DNA of 64,000 bases. It comes from Ascarosepion bandense. Taxonomy: Eukaryota > Mollusca > Cephalopoda > Sepiida > Sepiidae. Shown piece after piece: positions 55,655-64,000 of the stretch. The number at the start of each line of letters is the position of its first letter. The first letter of the stretch is position 1. The stretch lies in contig JBBBDQ010001269.1 of assembly GCA_037127315.1 (NCBI GenBank), positions 1,801,501-1,865,500 of the forward strand, in the 5' to 3' direction. The notes under the pieces were generated by a model. The model was not told where the DNA came from. It did no database searches and was given only the letters and a program-made list of their open reading frames with translations. Both the position numbers and the translations under genes were made by a program.

Positions 55655-55925
55655 AAACCGGATATTGGCTCGGGACGGGAAATCAGGTAGCCGAGTTCAA
55701 ATTCCAGTTGAATTCCTTGGGAAAAGTATTAATCCGTCTCTTCCCTCCAGTTATGGGTTAAAAAAAAACAGTACAGTTTGGGTTCTATAGCCTTGGATGG
55801 CAACCAGTCTAACGCAGAAAGTAATGGCTATCTACTGCGGGATAACCTTCTGCCTAGTAAGTCATGTCTCTTTCGGGACATGATCGTCCAAGCGTCTATC
55901 ATGTATGGCACTTAACTGACCGTCT
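55655..55925 (+). mobile_element. SINE-1 copy f
   Basis: Plus copy, with head CCGGATATTGGCTCGGGACG and B-box-like GAGTTCAAATTCC. It lacks about 30 bp after the B box relative to other copies (no GCATTCACTTACGCG) and has an A8 insertion near 55763. An older, diverged member. Confidence 0.85.
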
Positions 55926-57740
55926 AGCATTTTTTCGTAACTTTTGAGCTATGAGAACAATTAACATAGATGAAAAATGCTGAAAATGTGTAAACGATTT
56001 ATTTTCAAAGAAAATTGTTAATGACGATTGCGAAATTAACCGTTTCTAGGAGGGTAATTCAGCATTCGTTGGCCAAAAAGATTGATTGTTGACTGAAATA
56101 TGAAACTATAAAACCATTTTCTTAAATAATTTCATTTTTCAGAAAATTAGCCTTCTCAATTATCCCTACTTGTATGGATAAATGTCGGTGGAGTTTCTAA
56201 TATTTTGTTTAAATATCTGAAAGTTTAACAGACAGATTATAACATCATTTTTTCGTCCAGTTGCATGTGCTTTACATTTAAAAAAAATATCATTTTCTTT
56301 TTCACTTGATCTATATTTTTTGTTTTCATTTTATGGAAGAGAATTACACCGTCATCTCTAAAAGGTCTGGTGTCCTTAATGTCGGAAATAATCTTACTCA
56401 CTACAATAAAAAAAATGTCAACCATTTCATACGCATCGCAGAATCATGTCCCAATAGGAATATTACATTTTGTGTTATTGTTATTTTTTGTCAACAGATG
56501 ACCATTACGGAATAATATATGATTTTTGTGTCTGATTAATGAATTTGGTTTCACTAATAAGACCGCAATTTTTATAAATTATTAAAAGTCATTATACATA
56601 GATCATAGATTAAAATTTTATAAACGCCATTCATGAAATCCATATGAATGCTTGATCAAACGAGTTCTCTTTACAATATTTTATTTAGCTTTCAATTGAT
56701 ATTTTGGTTTGTATAAGATTTTATAGTGTTTGATAAAAGTATTTTCTTAAAACAGTCGAGATAAATTATTTTCTAAACCAGGTTTCTGGGAATTATATAT
56801 CTCAAGTTCTCTTTATTTTAGATTATTTTCTAATACTAATGAGAGATTTTCGAAACTTGAATTTAATTTTATTTATTTTATTAATTTATTTCGAGAAAGA
56901 CGCTATTGATTTAAAGGAAAAGATTTCAGACAACACAAAAATATAAAAAAAATATTAGGTTATAATAACACAAAATTGATAACGAAACTGATCATTTTTA
57001 TTGTTGCATCTTAAATTTTTTTACGTATTCGTTTGATTTTGCTTTTCAGTATTACAGAAGTAGTTGTAAACGAAATGCTTAAAAACACAGTCAGCGAATC
57101 CTAACAGCAAAGAAATGTTTGTCAACGTTCACGGTTGTAATTTAGCACCGAATGCATTTTTCTCGTTATACTTTGAAGAGAATGTATTTCTTTTTTGCAG
57201 AAACAAATTAGCTTATTTCCCAAGGCAGAGAAATGAGTTAGCAGCGAATTTAACAGGTTATAAATTCAAATTTCTTCTGGCCTTTTTTCATGAGACCTGC
57301 GTTTTAATAAGAGTTGAACATCAGTTGTTTGCAGTTGACGCAAAAAGACACCTGATGAAACTAGAGGAATAGTCATAATGAATATGTGTTATTAATTTTT
57401 CTACTACATGAGTTGACTTATAATCGGCAATATTCGCTGTCAAAAATTAAAGCAATTTTCTTTTAGAAAATAAGTTTGCAATTTCTAATACCAGACCAAA
57501 CCTCATTTTGTGCGGTAGTGTTAATAATTTAGTATTATAGTATTACAAGATAGTATTAATAATTAAAATAAATTAACTGTTTTACTTATACACAAAACAA
57601 CAGTAGATTACAATTGCTATAAACTCTTCAAGTACAATTATTGCATACTTACTACGCCGGTAATATAACTTGGACCTATATTGATTACCTTCTTCATATT
57701 TAAAATTACAATATTTTCCAGCTGATAAAATGACGACCAG
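55926..57740. other. No gene recognised
   Basis: Unique AT-rich sequence. The 85-codon + frame at 57115-57372 (Phe/Leu/Arg-rich) has no recognisable domain. Confidence 0.45.
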
Positions 57741-57744
57741 CAAA

Positions 57745-57759
57745 ACACACACACACACA

Positions 57760-57821
<62 letters not shown>
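57745..57821. repeat. (CA)n(TA)n microsatellite
   Basis: Compound dinucleotide tract of about 75 bp. Confidence 0.95.
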
Positions 57822-57823
<2 letters not shown>

Positions 57824-57824
<1 letters not shown>

Positions 57825-58119
57825 TAAGGAATATGCATACACCTTGGTTCCCCCTCACAGTAATGTGATTGGCTAGTGTCAGCCACAAATACAGACGAAG
57901 GCGAGGATGCATAAAGGTCTACATCTATACGTTTATACGTCTACCGCCAGAAGTCTACTACTAATAGAAGTCTATAGCTTTATCGCTATTGGTCTACGTC
58001 TATTGACTTCGCTTACGTCTCAGGATACTGCATACGACGAGTACCGTCTATTACGTCTACGAACTAGATTGTTCTACCCGGTTACATTTGCCTAACCCGC
58101 TTAGCTACCTCGAATGTTA
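57824..58119 (+). mobile_element. Possible solo LTR
   Basis: Begins TGTAAGGAATATGC and ends GAATGTTACA, so it shows TGTAA...TTACA ends. It is GC-richer than its surroundings, with an inverted CCAAT (GATTGG) and many GTCTAC/GTCTAT motifs inside. A clear target duplication is not visible, because both flanks are TA repeats, and there is no second copy in the window. Confidence 0.35.
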
Positions 58120-58145
58120 CATATATATCCCTTTCCGGGACATAT

Positions 58146-58191
<46 letters not shown>

Positions 58192-58192
58192 C
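58146..58192. repeat. (TA)n microsatellite
   Basis: Pure TA tract. A (TA)n(TG)n tract lies at 58454-58550. Confidence 0.95.
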
Positions 58193-59365
<1,173 letters not shown>

Positions 59366-59370
59366 ATTAC

Positions 59371-59437
59371 GTTTCTTCTTCTTCTTCTTCTTCTTCTTCT
59401 TCTTCTTCTTCTTCTTCTTCTTCTTCTTCTTCTTCCT
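59371..59437. repeat. (TTC)n microsatellite
   Basis: Pure TTC run, followed by (TAT)n at the LINE 3' junction. Confidence 0.95.
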
Positions 59438-59446
59438 ATTATTATT

Positions 59447-60918
59447 ATTATTATAATGTAATTTTTCATCATATTTCGATTTCTGCTATGGTCGCACTAC
59501 CAACCAAGTCTACGGGAAGATCTAAGGGAGGTCGTGACGAGATGTTATGGCTCCATTTCATGTTTTTTCTATCTCCCCTATCATTCCTAGCGTTACATAG
59601 ACAAACTTCTTCTTAGTGAGTGGGCTGTACTTAACAAGACAATTTTTTGTATATCTCTTAAGCTGGGGGTTTCCAGAGATTCTTTCAATGTGTTGTTTTG
59701 TTCCATATTTTATAATTCCAAGTGCACCTACTATCACTGGCACAACTCTTGTTTTCAATTTCAACATTTGTTTCTATTTCAATTTCCAGATCTTTATATT
59801 TTGACAATTTTTCAAATTCCTTTGTTGCTATGCTACAATCTGCTGGACAAGCCATATCAATTAATAGACAAGTTTTTTTTCTTTCTGGTTTTTAACAATA
59901 ATGTCCGGCCTATTTGCTTCAATTTTTCTGTCTGTGTAGATGGAGTAATCCCATATTATGTTGACATCTTCTATTTCTATAACCGGTGCTGGGTGATGTT
60001 CATACCAGTGTTTGTTTACAGTTTTTTCTTAGTGTTTGCACGTGGTCCAAAGTAAATATTGCCCCACTCTATCGTGGCGATATTTATATTCATTTGTCGT
60101 AAGTACAGAACACCCTGAGATTAGATGGTCTATTGTTTCTTGGTATTTTTCACAAAACCTGCATTTTGGATCCATATTATTATGTATAATATTTGCCTGA
60201 AAGTTTCTAGTGATTATTATTGTTGTTTCATCTTTTCAAGAGCTTTATCTTTGGCTTTCATTTTCATATTTTTTTGCCGCAATAGTTGATTCTTGGCTTC
60301 TGTTTTGCTTTTCTACAGAATCTACTAAATATAAATCTTGTATTTACTGCCTTCTTTTATCATTGAATATTTTTCTTTCTTTCTTCAAGTTTCCTTACTA
60401 ATTGTATCATCCTGTCCTTTGTTGTTTTTATGTATGTTAGTAAGCCAATTGTTGTTGTCTTGTATGACAATTCTAGCTGAGTAAGACCTCTTCCACCTTC
60501 TTTACGGGCTATGTATAGACGTTTACATCAGCCTTTGGATGATGCATCTTATGCTTAGAAAGAAGCTTTCTTGTTTTAGAATCCATTCGCCTGATGTCAT
60601 TTGGAGTCCAGTTTAAGATGTTGAAACTATATTGAACAACTGGGATTGCAAGGCTATTAATGGCCATAATTCTGTTCTGAAAATTCAATTCAGTTTTTAA
60701 TATCAGTCGTAGCCTTCTATAGTACTCTTTACGCACTATTTCTTTCATTTTTCTATGGTGAACTTTTTCACTTTCATTTACACCTAGGTATTTATAAGCT
60801 TCTTCTGGCTTTAATACTTTTATTGTTACAGCAGGGTCTAAGCTAATTGAGGAAGTTTCTTGTAGTGATCCACGTAAAACTGTAGCTTTAACACATTTAT
60901 TCAAATGGAATTTCATTT
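59447..60918 (-). pseudogene. TAA-associated LINE, 5'-truncated minus copy: RT thumb, CCHC, endonuclease, 3' UTR
   Basis: The 5' part (60916-60509, 135 codons) encodes LNKCVKATVLRGSLQETSSI, EAYKYLGVNESEKVHHRKMK, EYYRRLRLILKTELNFQNR and RMHHPKADV-like blocks. Further along, CRFCEKYQETIDHLISGC (60173-60110) is an intact CX2CX8HX4C knuckle, the hallmark that precedes the C-terminal endonuclease in R2/R4-group LINEs. The endonuclease follows: PDIIVKNQKE, IDMACPADCSIATKEFEKLS, and the ORF 59767-59558 with KTRVVPVIVGALGIIKYGTK. The 3' UTR ends at about 59455 in (TAA)n read on the minus strand. Its 5' end also abuts (TAA)n (60920-60957). Frames are broken. Confidence 0.85.
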
Positions 60919-60919
60919 A

Positions 60920-60995
60920 TTATTATTCTTAGTATTATTATTATTATTATTATTATTCTCTTCCTCCTCCTCCTCCTCCTCCTCCTCCTCTTCTT
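60920..60995. repeat. (ATT)n and (TCC)n microsatellites
   Basis: (ATT)n at 60930-60957, then (TCC)n at 60963-60990. The ATT run is the target-side repeat of the LINE. Confidence 0.9.
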
Positions 60996-61167
60996 CTCAT
61001 TCTTCTTTCGTTTGGATTTTATATTTTTCATTCTTTTTATTCATCTGTTATGTGTTTCATTAACCATTACGTAACTAACTGCGTCTAAATCTAACAGGAT
61101 ATCCGCCACAGAGAATGTTGACTCAAATGTCGGAACATAAAACATTGCGCGAGAAAGTTGCAATCTT

Positions 61168-61450
61168 TTTAAAGTATTCACGTTATTCGGACTATTGTCC
61201 TGATCTTTGTTGCCATTTGTACAACGTTTCGGCCGTTGTACGCTACGGCTTTCTTCTGTTGCTAAAAATTTTGAACTGAACCCTTTATTACAGTCAATGA
61301 AGTATATGATCTACACTAATTGCGGAGTAATGCCTCGATTGGATGTCATGAGTTATCTCCCTCAAATTCGGCAAGTTACTTTTTTTACACTTGCTGTAGC
61401 CGCACATTCCTTTGGGTCAAGTCACAGGAACGAACCGACGGCTATATCCC
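61168..61450 (-). mobile_element. SINE-3 copy c
   Basis: Same family as 18041 and 30418, with the ACAACGGCCGAAACGTTGTA tail hairpin on the minus strand. The head (right end) is diverged. Confidence 0.7.
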
Positions 61451-61689
61451 CTGCAATCTTTTTTATTATTTACTTCACAATCTTAAATACCAGACATGTA
61501 ATAAGTGAAAAGAATTAATAGGATATATGAAAATAAATGAGACATTTTTATGAATTTATATTACAGTAAAATGAAATATTAGGTCTGGTGCTGCTATATC
61601 TCATGTCATGAAGGTGTTCACCACTTTTGAGCCATCTTGATGCTCCACTTAGCAGAACGTCGGAACATTCATTAGCGTTAGGTTAATCA

Positions 61690-61930
61690 GCTGGAATCTC
61701 TGATAGACGACATTCTTGTCACCAGTTCTCAGATGGCGGGTCTGACAAGTCAACATACGCAGTGTTGAACCATGCTGCAGAGATTACTCGGCTGTTCGGT
61801 CCACCTCTTTCGTTTCTCATTGGATACATTATCGGGCAAAAGCAGTCCCTCGATGACCCTAAATCCATAAGAATCAAAGAAATTGAAGCGAAAAGTAACG
61901 TCTCGCCGTCATCTGGTACAGAGTCAGTGA
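61690..61930 (+). CDS. Unexplained open frame, possibly an exon or retrocopy fragment
   Basis: An open frame runs from a stop at about 61684 to the SINE at 61931 without interruption. It contains CHQFSDGGSDKSTYAVLNHA and AEITRLFGPPLSFLIGYIIG, then a charged end with SIRIKEIEAKSNVSPSSG. The composition is protein-like (mixed charged and hydrophobic) and the region is less AT-rich than its surroundings. Beyond 61931 the frame enters SINE-1. I recognise no family. The overlapping minus frame (62069-61719) is the alternative reading. Confidence 0.25.
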
Positions 61931-62228
61931 GATCAGTGCCATACGTGATACACGCTTGGGCGATCATGTCTCGAAAGAGACATGACTGACTGGGCAGAAG
62001 ATTATCCCGCAGTAGGTTGCCATTAGTTTCTGCGGTAGACTGGTTGCCGACCAAGGCTACAGAACCCAATCTGTCCTGCTATTTAACATATAACTGGAAG
62101 GAAGAGACGGATTAATACCTTTCCCAAGGGTATTTGCGCGTAAGTGAATACAATGGATTCAACTGGAATTCGAACTCGGCTCCCCCGTTTCTCGTTCCGA
62201 GCCGATATCCACTGTACCACAAGGCACA
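61931..62228 (-). mobile_element. SINE-1 copy g
   Basis: Well-preserved copy close to the consensus. The tail lacks a few bases at its very end (begins GATCAGTGCCATACG), and the head with B box GAGTTCGAATTCC on the minus strand is intact. Confidence 0.9.
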
Positions 62229-62329
62229 TAGGAATGCTGATTTGTAGAATGCTCAAGTATCTTCAGTAGGTTTAGTCTTATATCAGTGTCATTAATTTTT
62301 ACAATAGTTATTAATCTCAAATCGCACAA

Positions 62330-63450
62330 TGAAGGTACTACTGAACGGACATGCCTCCCAAAACTACCATACGAACGCGGGTGACCCTCAAGGCTCTATC
62401 CTAGGTCCTACGCTTTTTCTGATCCACATTTACCATCTCCCCGATGTAATAAGATCCCAAGTATGCATATACACTGACGACATCACCGTTTACTCTCGCC
62501 TCGATTAAAAATCTTCTGAGGTTAACAAAGCGAACCTCCTTGCCGACCTTGAAACTCCGTGGTGAACTGGGGTAATAAATGGCTCGTAAATTTTAATGCT
62601 TCAAAAACGAATCTATTAACCATCACAGACAACCGGTCCTACCTTACATTAGCATGGATCAGGCTAGCCTCCCTGAGAGCAAAACACTTCGCCTCTTTGG
62701 TCTAACACACTCAGCGGACCTCAAGTGAAATGACTATATCGAATCCATTGCTAAATCCGCTGCTATGAAATTCGGGTCTCTGTGCACGGCCAGGAAGTTT
62801 TTTCCCGCCTGAAACTATCCTGCACATATATGAATATACCATCCGCCCGTGTATTGAATACTGCCACATCTGGTAGAGTGCTCCTGCTATTCACCTCGGG
62901 GTTCTTGACGAAATCCAACGGGAAATCTGTAATGTCATCGATACCGACTTGGCAGCTCGGCTGCAGTCACTCTCTCACCGGCGTGACGTGGCGTTACGGT
63001 ACCTCTTCTACAAATACTTTCACGGTTTCTGCTCCGTTGAACTTAGCTCTCTGGTGCTTCCTATGTATGAATTTACACGAGCTACAAGACTAGCAACTAG
63101 GTCCCACGCTTTTACAGTGAAACCGATAAAATGGAATCGCAATTTCTACTGTAACAGCTTCTTTTCACACACTTCCCGCTAGTGGAATTCCCTTCCGTTT
63201 ACTTGCTTCAGCGACAGCTATGATCTCCAGGAATTTCAATAGACATCTCCTATCTCACTAACTCGCATCCATTCTCTCAAGCTCTTTTCTCCATCCACTC
63301 CACCCTATTACACCGGTGTCCTCATCCGTCTGTTACCCTCCTCCTGACATTTCCTATAACTAACCCATCTTTCTCATCACTTTTCCCTAAGTAACTCCCT
63401 GCGCAAAAGTGGCAGTAAAATGCCTTGATTGGGGTGAAATGATTAAAAAA
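62330..63450 (+). pseudogene. LINE-J, longest copy: RT palm to 3' UTR
   Basis: It starts inside the RT: VLLNGHASQNYHTNAGDPQG with SILGPTLF (about 62330-62430), then SQVCIYTDDITVYSRLD (catalytic YTDD where YADD is usual, about 62455-62505). Broken thumb segments (NDYIESIAKSAAMKFGSL-like, about 62730-62780) and the tail AARLQSLSHRRDVALRYLFY, FHGFCSVELSSLVLPMYEF (62949-63182) and SFFSHTSR follow. A stop replaces the W codon region after SR. The 3' UTR ends GGGGTGAAATGATT with A7. Stops at several places make it inactive. 5' truncated. Confidence 0.85.
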
Positions 63451-64000
63451 AATACATGTTTACTTTTTTGCATGCCGTTTTAATGTTCTTTTCGCAAATT
63501 CATGGCGAAAGAAACGTAACGCTTGCTGAAAGTGTGTATCTTGAGACATTTTATTTTTAGATGTGTGTACAAGATTTAGAGTGTCTTTGTGAATGATTCG
63601 ATTAGGAGTGTTGCTGATTTAAGTGGCTCTCAGACATTAAGATATATGCGCTATATTTATGCGTTTTTATATAAAACAGTATCAACATTTACAAATATTT
63701 ATTTCGGCGTTGACATTTGTTAATAATAGGATTTATGCTAACTTCAAATTTATTTAATTTCTAAATGTTAAGCGTATAAATTGTGCTTAATCCAATTTCC
63801 AAGAATGTAGACCTGCTTGACGGTGTTTGCATTATTTAATTTACGATTGAATACGAGATCAATTCCGGTGACATATTTCGCTTTCATCTTATTTCCGTTC
63901 TTTCAATTCTTTTTCCTCTTCAGAAGTTCTCTCCCTTTTTTATTTTATATTTTTTCACCTTTTGTTTTAGTTACTTTTGGTTACATTTATATCTATTTTC
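63451..64000. other. No gene recognised
   Basis: Unique AT-rich sequence to the window end. Confidence 0.45.

Overview
The window looks like non-coding, transposon-rich animal DNA, most likely from a coleoid cephalopod (an Octopus-type genome). It is AT-rich and crowded with (TA)n, (GT)n and (TTC)n microsatellites. It carries several tRNA-derived SINE families and degraded reverse transcriptases of the kind that litter octopus assemblies. The species call is inference from the repeat vocabulary, not from a marker gene. I found no host gene that I can name and no rRNA, CRISPR array or operon. The window reads as an intergenic or long-intron block.

Layout. 0.5-2.3 kb: a young tandem array of a TA-flanked repeat followed by a full copy of its parent. 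2.4-4.2 kb: a minus-strand LINE interrupted by a SINE and by a solo LTR with a 5-bp target duplication, next to a second LINE 3' end. 5-7 kb: another LINE 3' end and a 77-bp minisatellite with a four-unit higher-order pattern. 8.5-12 kb: two SINEs, a foldback element carrying a tRNA-Leu-like sequence, and a CRE/E-box cluster. 14.2-15.0 kb: a broken Merlin/ISXO2-type transposase. 18-25.7 kb: two copies of a LINE with a CCHC and restriction-like endonuclease C-terminus, lying in a TAA-rich minisatellite, with jockey-like LINE tails on both sides. 26-33.5 kb: a third kind of LINE, four SINE-1 copies or fragments, LTR fragments, a 151-bp perfect duplication, a 12-bp-period minisatellite and a 200-bp polypyrimidine tract.

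33.8-40.1 kb: a decayed Ty3/gypsy element on the minus strand with both LTRs and recognisable gag, protease, RT, RNase H and integrase parts, itself interrupted by the TA-associated repeat. 42-48 kb: more copies of the tRNA-carrying TIR element, a jockey-like LINE tail, a 3 x 158-bp satellite, a near-perfect palindrome, and TA-associated/SINE-2 insertions. 49-54 kb: a Penelope-like fragment with a GIY-YIG signature, two small MITEs and an internally deleted Tc1 element. 53.6-59 kb: mostly unique AT-rich DNA with one SINE and one possible LTR. 59.4-63.5 kb: a minus-strand copy of the TAA-associated LINE, SINEs, a short unexplained ORF, and the longest jockey-like LINE copy.

The genes here do not form a pathway. 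The biology is that of element families landing inside each other and inside simple repeats. The most useful observations are: (1) a restriction-like-endonuclease LINE found three times, each time in TAA repeats; (2) a nonautonomous TIR element carrying a tRNA-like body; (3) a hammerhead-like core motif recurring in unrelated repeats; (4) birth of a satellite from the end of a dispersed TA-associated element.
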